Shown here: piece after piece, positions 1 to 12,121 of the stretch
How the letters are laid out: the number at the start of each line of letters is the position of its first letter
How positions within the stretch are numbered: position 1 is the first letter of the stretch
NCBI GenBank assembly: GCA_030141585.1
Contig: JAQIFP010000029.1
Coordinates: 7,925-51,190, forward strand
Length of the DNA stretch: 43,266 nt
From: Ophryocystis elektroscirrha
Taxonomy: Eukaryota; Apicomplexa; Conoidasida; Neogregarinorida; Ophryocystidae
Direction: 5' to 3'
The notes under the pieces: generated by a model
Told to the model about the DNA's origin: nothing
Database searches by the model: none
Seen by the model: only the letters and a program-made list of their open reading frames with translations
Program-made: the position numbers and the translations under genes

Positions 1-653
1 TCGAAATTATTTTTGAATTGTTGATTCCTTAGTTTAAATTGATTCTAAACTTGTTTTGGTAAAATTATAAATAATACAACAAATCTTTTTTCAATTCCAA
101 GAAAATTTTCTTTAAATTTAACTTCTGAAGAATAATACTTGAATATTTTGAATTACCGTGATTAAATATTGTATTAAGGTGATTCAAAGATTTACACATA
201 CTGTTTAGTGAAACAGCAGCTTGTTCAACATCATTTGTTGAGTCATATTTTATTATTAATTTGTACATCTAAAATCTATCAAGACTTTGCTTCTATTACC
301 GTAAAAAGTTCTTTTATAAAAATTATACATTTATCATAATACTCAAATTCACGTATAATATCTGAAGTAGAAACCTCAAATTTTTTTATGTCCTAAGCAT
401 ACGTTGAAATCAAAATTTATACCAAATTTCTTAACGTGTTGATATTATTTTCTATATTATTTATATCTTTGATTAAATAATTAATGGCGGTTTCATTGTT
501 CAAATATTTATTTGCGGATTTATCCAAAAATTCTAATATTTTTTTTTCACAATTGTCAATAGAAGTTTTAATGCTCTAAACAGATAACATAAATGAGCGA
601 AATCTGAATATTACTATAAGGTTTTCATTAAGGAAGTCGAAAGAAGTATTCAT
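1..653 (-). CDS. COG7: COG7-like subunit of the conserved oligomeric Golgi complex, 5' part
   Basis: The gene runs off the left edge. I place four exons at 615-653, 423-575, 300-392 and from 268 leftwards, joined by GT..AG introns of 39, 30 and 31 bases, all in phase 0. The N-terminus (MNTSFDFLNENL) and the motif NLDIKKFEVSTS followed by DVEQAAVSLNSMCKSL resemble, from memory, the start of animal COG7, where an almost identical DIKKFE..TS motif lies in the first helical segment. COG7 belongs to lobe B of the COG tether, which captures retrograde vesicles at the Golgi. All visible residues are predicted helical and Lys/Asn-rich. A stop follows at 65-67 unless another intron begins near 85, so the exon border there is unresolved. 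Another helical tether subunit of similar fold (exocyst, ZW10) is the main alternative. Confidence 0.55.
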
Positions 654-748
654 CTAAAAGGTTTGACACATACTTAAAAAAAAAGAATAATTCTTATTCA
701 CATACTAACTAAAAAAAAACTAAGATTTTAATGGATCAAGGTAAGATT

Positions 749-2783
749 TTAAATTTTTAGGATACGGGGTAAAAACATATTTTCACTATCAGTTAAGGAT
801 TCATTAGATTCAAAAGAGGTTTGCTGTTGAGTAGATTGATCAGTCAAGCTTTCATCGTCCGCAGAATTTGTCAGTTTTTGCAAAGGCTAAAAAAATTTCT
901 TTCGTTCTTTTTTTACTTTATTTTTTCTTTGATTTTTAGCGGCCTTAATATTTTGAATTTTTTCACACTTAGACCTTCGAATACGTTCTACTACAGCTAG
1001 AGTAGTGGCAACTCCATCCCACACAGTGTGGTGTCTTCCCCAAAAACATAGATCGTCATTTTTTAATGCATAATGGAAAAATATCGCAATTGAATCTTGT
1101 AAAAAACTAGGACGATTGGAATTATGCTCTCCTTCAACCAAAATAAAGTTCTATAATATAGGTATTTATACAATTATAAATCACCTTGTCTCCTGGGTAT
1201 ATATCGTGTAACTCTCGACAATGATGTGGTCTTATAAATGTGTCATTTTTTGCCGCAACAAATAACGCTGGTGTAAAACTTCTTTTACAATGCTGAATAG
1301 GTTGTAAGCGATCAATGTCAAACTTTAAAATAATGAATTATTTCCTTAAATACCTTAGCACGTGTTTGAACTGCATTTTTTACGACGTTTAACGCAGCGT
1401 TTACGAATATTCTCGGGACTTTCCAGCCAATGAAATCTGAGGCTAATTCCTCGGCTAATTTTCTAAGCAAAATACTAACCATAAATTATTTTTAAAACCT
1501 CAGTGATGTAAAAGGGGAGTCGACAACAATAGCTGCTATTGAAGGGTCGATATCAGCATACATGCAAGCAGTAACAGCACCCATCGATCTCCCCCAAATA
1601 CCGATAGTTGAAATTCTTCCCAAATCTCGTAGATGGTCAACCACCTATAAAAAAGAATTACTTTTACAAAATGCTAACTATCTTCACATCCTTTCTTTCG
1701 TGCCAACCCAAGCTCACATATTCACCTGGTAAATTATATATAACATTTTACAAAATATATGACTTTGTTTATGTATATGTACATATGTACTTCTTAGTTA
1801 TTTGTAAATATAAAGTAAGCCATTCATGAAAGCTTTTAAATCTATAGCAAGAGTTAGCCAATCTCATTAAAACTGTAAAAAATCTGAGCTATATTTACAA
1901 ATCAAAATATAAATGACACATTAATGATAAATTTATGCTTTTTTGAGATAATTATGTTTTTACATAAAGTTACCATCAGACAAGCCACACCCAGTGAAAT
2001 CGAAACAAAACACAGATATCTTTTCAGGTAATAAAGAACGGATGCAACCACAATTTATTGCCTCCAAGCGTGATGAGCAATTTCCATGCAGATATATTAC
2101 ACAGGGATACGGTTTCGATAAATAATTTCCTTGCCTATATAATTTATCCAGCTTATTATAAACTTGCAAAATTAAATTTAGATATTTATAATCTTTGTTG
2201 GCATACATAGAATCATTGTTACTCATATAATTTATAAAAGATCAAGTATTATACAGAATTTATTAAACAATCTAGTTTTCAGCTTTCTAAATTGACTTCT
2301 AGTTATATAATCCAAAAACTTTTAATTGATTTAATTTTTCCATGAAATTAAGTCAATTTATAACTTAAATCATATGTTATGTGAAGTTTTAAGTAGATAG
2401 TCTTAAAAACATTATATGTAATTATTGCATTCAACAACCGTGAAAAGTATTTTATAAAAATCAAGAATATAAATTTATAGTTGCTTACTTATCAACAGGT
2501 TCAAAATGACTGCATTGTATATATAAACCACGCTGGTTCTTCAGTGTGAAATCTATTATACTAAAAACTTTATTATAAATAATTACCTCTTCGTTTAAAA
2601 CGATTTCCACCAAATTGAAAATCTGGGGGACCCAAATCTGCTATCTAGAAAATTTTAGCTTCTATAAATTATACGCTGTAATTATCTCGAGGAGGACGAA
2701 TTATAGCTTTCCACATATCTTGATATAATTCACTAGCCTAAAAATCTTTATACTCGGAAAATTACTTTAAATAATACACCCAT
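749..2783 (-). CDS. alpha/beta hydrolase (serine hydrolase fold), multi-exon
   Basis: Eleven exons give a 424-residue protein: 2766-2783, 2675-2737, 2587-2644, 2489-2552, 1974-2221, 1679-1725, 1499-1644, 1354-1474, 1185-1322, 917-1150 and 749-886. Introns are mostly 24-34 bases; two are 248 and 267. The IIRPPRDNY and ADLGPPDF segments near the N-terminus, the oxyanion-region motif YLHGNCSSR, the nucleophile elbow GRSMGA, the acid motif AKNDTFI and the histidine motif EGEHNSNRP supply a full Ser-Asp-His triad in the order expected of the fold. The SLGWHERKDVK segment before the elbow is typical of the cytosolic, eukaryotic ABHD17/Bem46-like group. The natural substrate is unknown; candidate roles include deacylation of lipids or proteins. 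The start chosen is ATG at 2783, which reads MGVLF, so N-myristoylation is conceivable but position 6 is Lys rather than Ser. The C-terminal tail after the triad is Lys-, Ser- and Gln-rich and probably disordered. Confidence 0.85.
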
Positions 2784-2990
2784 TTCATAAAAATTAAAAT
2801 TAGTTGTGGGGTTAAATAAAAAAAAAAAAATTTATTTTTTACAATTTAAATCATTGATTAACATAATTTACAGGTATATTAAACAAATCAAAAATATTTA
2901 AAAATTAGATATCATTGTTAAAATACAATGAGTTTAATTAACAAAAAAATACTATTAAAACAAACTAAAAAAAAATAATTTATAGTGAAC
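2784..2990. other. short intergenic stretch
   Basis: AT-rich spacer between the 3' end of the 2991 gene and the start of the hydrolase gene, both on the minus strand. It contains a run of about 13 A at 2818-2830. No gene is seen. Confidence 0.5.
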
Positions 2991-5454
2991 TTATGTGTTT
3001 TTTATCAAGCCTAATCTCTTCCAAAAATTGCTTATGCGATTTGGCGACATACCCATCATATTGGGTATGTTTAAGTTTTCTGGGTGTATCTTGGTAATAT
3101 ATGTATAGCTTGTACCACCAACGCGAGTTGAAAATAAATATTGGTATTTATCTTTGTTATCTAATCTTAGACCAAAGTTTAGATTTGAAAATGGTCTTGA
3201 TACATCAACTACTGCTTGCGGGAGTCCGAATTGTGTCAAACCGGCTCCAATCGTGACGAATGCTATATTTCGTTTCCCCATTCCAACTCCCACAAAAACT
3301 TCCCTGGAGGATGGATCTGGTAAATTGGATTCAAGTGAAATCTCGAACTGCCGATTGTTGGTTATATCTCCGAAAGCTGTACTGAGTATGTTAATGCGTT
3401 CTTGAAAATTTTTTTCAGCTCTAATAGAAAATCTCTTAAAATTTATAGAAAAATAATATTGAGACTCAGGTATATCTATTCCCCCAGCTACACTAATTAT
3501 ATTGCCATATGTTACTGCATATTCGGTTGCATATAGTTCGGGATCTGGATATATACGGTCATCGAAATCGTGTCTAAAAGCGATTTCTGTATTTCTGATG
3601 CGAATCCTCATACCATAATCCCTCGCCATTAAATCCGTGTAAACTCCAAGTGTAAAATTAGTGGTTCCTAAAATATCCACTGATACTCCTCGAGAACGTT
3701 TGTTGATGTCTACATAAGCACCTATATTATTTCGAATAATTCCTATTGCAACTTCTTGCGACTGCAGCATAGAATATTCGCTCATAATGAAATTGTCCCA
3801 ACTAAACTCTACGGCTTGCTGTCTTTCAATAATATTGTTCATTATTGAAAAGCCAAATTTGTCATTATTTACAGAAACCATAGTTTCCATAGGAATAGGG
3901 GCAACTACCCAATTAACTCTCCAATTTCGGTGAATTATTTCATTACCTACCATATCAAACCATTTTGGCACTTCTGGAACTTTCATTTTGGGAAATAAAT
4001 AGTTTAAAAATCGGTTTGACTGCTTTGGCACTTTTTTGCCAAAATCTATGTAATTTTCCAAGAGTACTAAAGGGTTTAAAAGCTCTAGCAATGAGTGATT
4101 TGTGTTATTTATTAAATCCTCAACACTTTTTTCTTTGTATTTTCTATACAGCGATGCCGGAGGTACACTGCTATTAGATGCAGAAACAAAATTTGATTCA
4201 AGAGTATTTGAAGAAATTGGTCCTGACATCAAAGGCAGATGATTAATGGGTGGTATTGCTTCTGACATACTTCGAAAAAAAGGTTTAAGCTTTGAAATTA
4301 TTCCTTTATGATCTTTACTATACAGCTGGTTTTTATTATTAACGCTATAACTGCTATGATATTTTCGTTTATGAGGCTCTCTGTAGATATTGCTGTTGCT
4401 TTTTGTTAATATATTTGAATAAGTATTTTGAAAATTATATTCAGGTTTTTCTTTAACTCCAAAATCTATTTTTGAACCTTCTTTTTTCTTTTTGGGTCCT
4501 AGAAATGTAACTTTTCCGTTGATTAGCCCAACAGAATTTGCAACGACTTTTTCATGTAAGTTTTCCATCTCACTATCTTTGTTATTATTCACGTTGTTTT
4601 TGTTATAATTTTGTGCACTAGATAATTCAGCTTTTCGAAATTTAAAGTTATCAGAATTTTGAGAAAGAATTGTTTTGTTTCTAGTTATCTTAGAAGAAGA
4701 AGAAGAAGAAGAATTACTTTCCATTTTAATATCTTTTATTGGTATTAATGAAGAGGATATTAATGGATCAGGTTTAGGATGATTCATAGAGTTATGAAAG
4801 ATAGACTCGGAATCTTCGTAATCGAATGCTTTTTTAATGGAGAAAGGTAAGGTCTGGGCTTTTTTTTGAATAGATTGCGATATCGAAAACACTAATGAAT
4901 CTAATTCTGAGTGTTCAAGTAATATTCTTGTTTTGAAACGGGGTCTTAAAGTTCCTACAGATGTTGTTTTATACTTCAATGGAGGAGCGTTAGTGGGAGC
5001 TGGACTTCTCAATAAAGTATTTGCTTCATCTAATATATCATTAACATAAGGCCGGTATTGAGGAGTCACTGGAAGATCTTTATATCCCTGTATTAGACAC
5101 ATAACGACTTTTATATTTTATTATTATACAATATTTTTAAAAGAGCTTCTGTGGTGTATTAGAATTACCATTTGTGAACATTATTTATGCATCATTTATA
5201 AATCATTATTTAAAAGATACATTGAATTATTCGATAATATTTTTTGTGTAACATTTAATAATTTAGAAATGATTATGTAATGAAATCACCAATAAGTATT
5301 ACTATTTCATACTTGCAATATAAAACTAAAGGTTTTACTCATAATAATGATAGTATAAAGGACATACATAAAAAACAATGAGCGTTTTTATGACGTTTAA
5401 CATTAATTACATAATTGGAAAAAGTATATATTTCTTTTATAGCAGAACGTTCCC

Positions 5455-5496
<42 letters not shown>

Positions 5497-5839
5497 TACA
5501 TTGGTTAATTACGTTTAAAGTACATCAAAAATTTAGATTATTGAGATAATCTATCAAGTTAAGTCACGTAATTGTACTGATAAAACTTTAATTACTGCTA
5601 ATATCAAAAATTACTTCTTTAGAGACATAATTAGCATTTTCATTGCCTAGATCAACCAAGCTTTTTTCAAAAAAATTGAAATCTCCCCATCTAGTGCGGC
5701 GCTGGTTTATTTGTTCACTAAAAATAGGAGTATATAGAGGATATGGTTTGGGTGTTGTGAAAGGTCTGCCTATTAACTGACCATTGAGACTTTGATATTG
5801 GAGGTATATATAAAAAATATACTTTGTGTATTTTCTCAT
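2991..5839 (-). CDS. long orphan with disordered N-half and beta-barrel-like C-half
   Basis: The main exon is an open frame at 2991-5087. I join it to an upstream exon at 5615-5839 through a 527-base phase-0 intron (junction VSKE / GYKDLP), giving 773 residues. If that intron is wrong, translation could start at ATG 5102 (703 residues). Residues about 1-430 are polar with low complexity: a run of six Ser, a GPKKKKEG patch, and many Asn and Lys. Residues about 450-740 show many short stretches of alternating hydrophobic and polar residues separated by turns (for example GVSVDILGTTNFTLGVYTD and YYFSINFKRFSIRAEKN), with almost no Cys and no helical membrane segment. This pattern fits a transmembrane beta-barrel, as in mitochondrial or plastid outer membranes. 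I recognise no family motif (no POTRA repeats, no porin signature). The upstream exon may itself hold a 33-base in-frame intron near residues 6-17. Function is unknown; the barrel reading is inference. Confidence 0.7.
5459..5492. repeat. (TA)n microsatellite
   Basis: About 33 bases of uninterrupted TA dinucleotides inside the proposed 527-base intron of the 2991-5839 gene. Confidence 0.9.
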
Positions 5840-6235
5840 AGGAAAATAAATTACCGCGTTAATGTACAGAGAAACATACTATTTTGCAGTTTATAAAATT
5901 TGTAGATATAGACATGTCTAAACGTTGTAATAAATTAGAATAATGAACAAAAAATAACTTATTTTATCTATAGAATTTTTTATATTGTAAGAAAGGTATA
6001 TTACCAATAAAATCGTGTTTAGTAGAAGTTTTAACAAAGAGTTATCACTTAATACAATATTTTCTACATATAACAACCAATTATCACATATTATCGTTCT
6101 AAATTTACACGATAAAAATTAATTATGAGTGTAATTAAAAATTAGTTATTTAAATTTTGAATTTTATTTTTTTGTACAGTCCAATACAGTATGTAATATA
6201 TATACATATATATATGTAGTTATATATACTATGGA
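5840..6235. other. divergent intergenic region
   Basis: This 396-base AT-rich stretch separates two divergently transcribed genes and so must hold both promoters. Only runs of TATATA near 6198-6228 stand out. No conserved element could be assigned. Confidence 0.5.
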
Positions 6236-7571
6236 ATGATTAAAAATATTGAAATAATTACCGCTTTTTGTAAATTACAAAAGCAATGGGAATCAAACAC
6301 ATATTGGATTCTACGTCACCAATTAATCGCAAGCTGTACAGATAAAAGTCAAGCGGAAATAGGTAAAAAGTAATTCAGATTCAAAAGTTTTAGATCTAGA
6401 CACTCTTTTAGCTGCTCACGAATTTATTCAAATACCTTTGCCTCTCCCTCACAATGAAAAATTGATATATGATTCGGAAGATTTAAAAGTTTTATTTAGG
6501 TAGCATCAAAAAAAATTTATGTATATATATGTAAACAAATATATTTAGCCGTTTCAATTCATGGTAATTTTCAAAAAACTTTGAAATTTACACAAATTTA
6601 TTTGAAAATTTTATAAGATTAAATTTATAATATAGTTGTTTCATATAACTCAAAAATAATTGTGATATACGTAGACTATTTTGAAACATGAACGTAAATC
6701 TGTACAGTTCTTAATCTATATTTAGGCATTATTTTTCAGATTTTTCTGAGAAATTACTCCAACCATTAATAAATTGGTATATTCAAAAAATACCAGTTCA
6801 TGGTATAGTGCAGGAGGTACTAATTTAACATATAAATATATATATGCAAGGCCAGTTTAAAAATGGAATTCAAGAAGTTAGCTCAAACTGAATTAGGAGA
6901 TATTTTGCAAAAAATAACTAATTCGGAACAAACGGGAATACCTATAGAACAACAAGTTCTTAAATTATATTTACAGCAAGGATTTCTCAGAAAACATATA
7001 AATGGAGAAAATTTTTCACGTAGTTTGCCTCAAACAGGCCAATTCGTTCGTCAATTAACTCGTAAACGACAAGTACTCATTCAATATCTTAAGAGGTTAG
7101 ATTTTGTATTTTAGGATATTTTGTATAATTATCAGACATTATTCCATATTTCACATTAAATATAAATCAATATATTTAGATAATGTATTAATGTTCAATT
7201 TAAGCTTTATGAATAGTTTTTTTGAATGCTGGAATAAACGGCACTCAATTGAATGATTCAATTTACACTTAAATTAACTTAAATTATCTTGATAATGTAT
7301 TTTTTTCAAATAATTTGTATATAAGTGAAAATAAAAACTTTTATTGTAGAAAAAAAGAATCTCAGTTGAAAGACGTTATGTACACTTTAAAAAACGATAA
7401 AAGCAGTAATATATCAGCTGAGTTTTTGTTACTTGATGTTTTGCCTTTAGGGATTGTTCAACAAATGTAATTTTTGCTTAGACACATAAACGAAAATAAT
7501 TATTCAAAACTTATTTTTTGCATTTTAGAGAAGGACCAAGTGGAACATTAATTACAATTATTGCTCCATAA
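6236..7571 (+). CDS. orphan helical protein, 242 residues
   Basis: Six exons (6236-6362, 6394-6499, 6726-6816, 6851-7095, 7350-7466, 7529-7571) join in frame; introns are 31, 226, 34, 254 and 62 bases. Phase is conserved at every border and total length is divisible by three. The protein begins MIKNIEIITAFCKLQKQW. It has a proline-rich stretch QIPLPLPHNEKL near residue 57, then a helical region rich in Gln, Leu and Lys, including RQLTRKRQVLIQYLKRKKES. It ends in a short tail, EGPSGTLITIIAP. There is no signal peptide or membrane segment. I do not recognise the family. The order of a compact N-terminal part, a long helix and a short tail is loosely like XRCC4/XLF-type DNA-repair scaffolds, but no motif proves it. 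It converges with the next gene, with 2 bases between stop codons. Confidence 0.75.
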
Positions 7572-7573
7572 AG

Positions 7574-8824
7574 TTAGCGTTTCAAATTCAACCATTTAGA
7601 ATTCTCTAACAATTTCTCGAGTCTAGAATATTCTTCTCTGAGCCATGCATTTTCATATTTTAAGCGACTAATTTCATCAACCTGCAAATTAAAATGCAGC
7701 TGTAATGTCAATAACTGTTGTATTTTTTCATTAAGCTTTTCCTTTAAATCAGCAACAGATTCAGTTTTTTCGTTGCACTTTAACAAACCCAATAAATCCT
7801 GAACTTTAGAGTTCATAGTTAAGCTATAATTTCTGGTTTTCTCACTAGAAAAATTAGGAGGTTTAATTGTATCATAGATTGAATTCGAAGTTGGCTCAAG
7901 CTCGGGAATGTTAAAAAAATTTAAATTGTTGAAGTCATCATTCTGTCAATTTAGTAGTAAAAAAATAAAGATTTATATTGTTCAGCATTCAAATAGTTTG
8001 ATAAAACTGAAAAAATCTAACTATATACACATCAAGAAATTGGATATACTAAAATTTATTTTACTATATATATATGTTACTAATTAATTATAATTATGCT
8101 TGATAGTATAATACTAATAATAATAATTATTACATAGGCATTCATTTTCACATAATCGTGATAATTAATAATACCATTCAATAAACTTGATGATAAATAA
8201 CGCTTAGATGTAACGTTAGGTTATATGATTGATTTTAATACAAATATAAACGAATGTGTAACTTTTATAGAAATAAATAATATCTTGCATATGTAAATTA
8301 TATCACAAAACATTATTTTGCCTAAAGTTTGCACAAATTTATGGAGAGCAAACGATATTTATAAATTAAAACATTACCATTTGCTCTATTGATTTGAGGT
8401 CGTCAATATATAAAGGTTGCAAAACCATTTCATGTTTGGCCTCGTCTACAGACTGTCTCCAAAAAAGAAAAACATCTCCTGACATGACGCGGTCAATATT
8501 TGCAAATTTATATCTAAATAGATCAAAGTAAAACTTGGCCCGTTCATTTATCAAATTATTATTAATTGAGGATTTTTCATAAAAAAATAGACATACATTA
8601 TCAGATAAACACTCATTGAACGTTGGGACGGGAGTAATAGTGTTCCAGTTTCTATTCCCTGTTAAATTAGTAAACTCATTTTGAAGTAATATGGGAATAT
8701 AATGTGCGGCATCACAACTTATTGTAAACGAGTTTAGTTGCACTGTGCGCTCTTTGATAGGTGAACTTAGTTGCGCTGGGATTAATAAGTAGGATAGAGT
8801 TACACATTTATTCATATCACTCAT
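7574..8824 (-). CDS. orphan with globular N-terminus and C-terminal coiled coil
   Basis: Two exons, 8378-8824 and 7574-7942, are joined by a 435-base phase-0 intron to give 271 residues; the start is ATG 8824. Residues 1-150 are a mixed alpha/beta region with alternating hydrophobic stretches (CVTLSYLLIPAQL, DVFLFWRQS). A Pro/Asn/Ser-rich linker (about 150-190) follows. The last 80 residues have a heptad-like leucine pattern (VADLKEKLNEKIQQLLTLQL, then ENAWLREEYSRLEKLLENSK) typical of a dimeric coiled coil. There is no signal peptide or membrane helix. A globular head plus coiled-coil tail suggests a scaffold or adaptor, but I cannot name the family. The C-terminal exon could be read as a separate 80-residue gene from its internal ATG; the in-frame, GT..AG-consistent join favours one gene. 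Confidence 0.7.
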
Positions 8825-10016
8825 GTCATTCCGTTCACCTGTATTATAGCTATTTTTAGATTTATAAATATACTTTTTAAGTTAAATTTTATTTTGTATT
8901 ACTTTTAACTGTTTCCAATTTTTCAATAAATTGCATATACATGAGTGATTAAGTAACTATATGATTAAATACCGAACAAGTATACTATATATTTATGAAA
9001 AGAATTAGTGAAACAATTACAAGAATTAATCAAATATATTTAGTATACAGGAGAATTTGTTGAAAAGATGTATATGGATGGTGCATTAACAATTACATAA
9101 AGCAACAGTCAAATAATGAAACTTTGAGTCATTATAATAATTATATATTGCTCAAATAAACAACTCAATACATTTTTTTTTAGAAAATCTGCATAGTTAT
9201 ATCTATTTAAGAATCATATATTATGTAATTTAAAAATTAAATATTAACTGTTTAATAACTATAAAATTAACTAAAGAGAATTAAGGGTTTTTTATTATAT
9301 AATTTGCATATTAATAAATGAATGTATACATTTGATTTCAATTTTCGTAAATTTTGTTTACAGTTATTCTGTACAGTATTATAAAATAATAATTCCGTAA
9401 CTTATTTTGAAAATGGGTATAATTCTATAATTCACACATTATTTCATTAAATCATTTGCTGAGTATCAGAACAATCGATTTTGATAGTAAGAAAATGTAT
9501 GAATAACCTATTTCTCAAACGCATGTATATACGTAATTATTTTTCAAAATAGCATTTATTGAATATTCCGATCTGACTTATTATAATTTATGTCTTTTCT
9601 ATATTGTATCACGATGCTGAAAAATTTGATTATTGAGATTATTGTACAACAAGAAAGCTTTATATTTTGTTACAATATATATTTTTATATCGAAAACAAT
9701 TTTATTCGTCAAATAGATAATTAAAGCATAATATTAACAAACATCTACTCAGTTTATTTACAAGTCCAAGAATGCTTAGTGTTTGTAAATTATATTTACC
9801 TAAATTTATGCAAAATAATTATAACTGCATATTTGTAATCTAAAAAAAAACCATTTTACAAAATAAAAACTGAGCACTTCCTTGGTAATAAATTTAACAG
9901 TTAAATTCGTATATATTAAATGCCACAAGAATAACAATAATTGCATAGGTAAATATTTAGAAAATTAATAAGTAATAAGAACTACTATATAGGCTTGTGA
10001 CCTGTAAATTAAAATA
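8825..10016. other. long divergent intergenic region without a recognisable gene
   Basis: About 1.2 kb of very AT-rich sequence lies between the starts of the 7574-8824 gene (minus) and SEC13 (plus). No convincing open frame, RNA fold or repeat is seen. It presumably holds both promoters. Confidence 0.6.
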
Positions 10017-12050
10017 ATGGTGCAAACGCCATTGGTATTTGATACAGCTCATGGAGGTGCCATACATGACGCTCAACTAGATTTTTATGGACGTATTTTA
10101 GCTACGGCTTCTTCAGATGGTTCAATACGCTTGTGGTCAGTTTCTGAAGAAAACCCTCTATTCATAGCGGAATTAAAAGGACATCAAGGGCCTGTGTGGC
10201 AGTTGTCTTGGTCTCATCCGAAATATCAGAATTTATTAGCAAGCTGTTCATACGACCATAATGTATATATATGGAAGGAGACGGATACACAAGTTTGGTC
10301 TATTATCCATGCGTAAAATTTTACATAATATATGACCAAAATAGCAATGAACATGATTCATCTGTCAACAGCGTTTCTTTTAGTCCAGAGGAATACGGCC
10401 TTAATGTTGCCGCTGCTTCATCAGATGGCACAGTATCTATTATAACTTATCACGTGGATTCGGCGTCCTGGTCACGTAAAGTTAGTGTATTTGTATATTT
10501 AACTAATATCACTATATTATATATGATTATATATAACTACGTATAAGATAAGCCAGATATAAATTTACAAATTTTATAGAACTATTTTATTTTGGTTCTA
10601 TAAAATAAACGATCATTCCTAATCTCTAAATGCATTCAACTAAATTTGCAATCATTAATATATTATTTCATTGTTGTAGTTTTGATATTCATATAAAATT
10701 TATATAATTTATTTTAAAGTATTACAAAAAAATTGAAATAATGTAAATTATTGTAAAATTAGTTTATATCCCGAAAAATTTTGTTTCTGTTAATATTAAT
10801 AAATAGACTGAAATCAGATTATTCAAGCGCATACATCTGGAGTTTTAGCTGTCAGTTGGAGTAGCTGCAGCAACTTTGCAAATGTAAACTTGTTATGGGT
10901 TTGATCATAATTAAACAGAAAAATGTACTTCTCCAACCTCAAAAAAGAATCGTAACAGGAGGGTGTGATAATCAAGTATATCAGGAAAATAAAAACATAA
11001 TTAACAGGTTCGCGTTTGGATGTATGTTGATTCCACAGAGGAATGGGTGCTCTCTTATCATATGAACTGCGATAATTTACATACACGATGGATAAGAGAT
11101 GTTGCATGGAATCCTGTTGTCCAGTCCTTTCACACAATAGCTTCTTGTTCAGAAGACGGAGTAGTTGTAATTTGGAAGGTATACAAACAAAATAGATTAA
11201 ATGAATAAACTTTGAATAAGATTTTACTGATTGTTTCTTGATATAATATTGAATTGGATTTATTATGTTATGTTTATGTGTAATATTGTGTAATTATATT
11301 TATTACTAGAAAAAGTTTATTAATGTCATAGAATACATGAAATCATTTAAATTTAATGTAAGCAAAATATAATTTTATGTATAACTAAAATTGATATTGC
11401 TTTTAACTTTATATTAAACTATTTATGTAAACGTTAATATATATTTAAAACATTAACAGTTTATATCAATAAAACTTTATGATTTCTAGGAAACTGACAA
11501 CCAACATTGGAAAAGTAAACAAGTCATCTCAATCAAACAAAAAGTTTGGAGGGTTTCATGGTCAGTGACTGGAGCTATCCTTGCTGTATCTTACGGCGTG
11601 CATGGTGTTAATTTCTATAAAGAAAACATTGATGGAGTGTAAGTTATTGATAATATATTATAAAAAAGTAGCTTTCATTAATGTAAACATAGATATTTTG
11701 TGAAATAAAGTGTTATTTACTGCTTAATATTTATTTATTGCTATTCGTATATTATTGAAATATTATATCACATTTGCATTATTGTTCTTATTTCTATTAT
11801 TAGTCGTTAAACTTGTGCCTGAATTAAATTGCGCATTGATTTATTGATTATAAATAAAAGTTATTACATTATTATTTTTATTATTACGCTATGGTATTTT
11901 CTTAGCTAATCAACATTTTCACCAAAAATAAATATATGTGTATTTGTTGATAGATGGGAACTAATCCAAAGTCCAGAAACTCAGAGTTTTGAAGCTGCAG
12001 CAAAAGGCTACGATTTTGAACAAGCAGAAACAACTGAAGTCAAAAGTTAA
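10017..12050 (+). CDS. SEC13: SEC13, WD40 component of the COPII coat and nuclear pore
   Basis: Seven exons (10017-10312, 10345-10480, 10818-10883, 10919-10975, 11008-11178, 11490-11638, 11954-12050) give 323 residues, the usual SEC13 length. WD-type blades are clear: DAQLDFYGRILATASSDGSI, GPVWQLSWSHP, HDSSVNSVSFSPEEYGLNVA, AHTSGVLAVSWS, RIVTGGCDNQVRVW, WIRDVAWNP and IASCSEDGVVVIW, then KVWRVSWSVTGAILAVS in the last blade. SEC13 forms an incomplete propeller closed by a blade from its partner: SEC31 in the COPII cage at ER exit sites, NUP145C/NUP96 in the nuclear pore Y-complex, or a SEA/GATOR partner. Introns of 32, 35 and 32 bases alternate with ones of 337, 311 and 315. The C-terminal tail is acidic (ETTEVKS). 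Confidence 0.95.
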
Positions 12051-12121
12051 TCTTTTTTATAGCTATCAGTTGATATGAAAAACAAATTTTATTGGATTAA
12101 ATCGTTAATAGGAAAATAAAT

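Noticed and set aside
3154..4177. Plus-strand open frames of 83 and 70 residues
   Set aside because: They are shadows in the antisense of the long minus-strand coding exon 2991-5087 and have no family features.
10823..11137. Minus-strand frame of 104 residues inside SEC13
   Set aside because: It overlaps SEC13 exons that are secured by WD40 motifs, and its translation has no family features.
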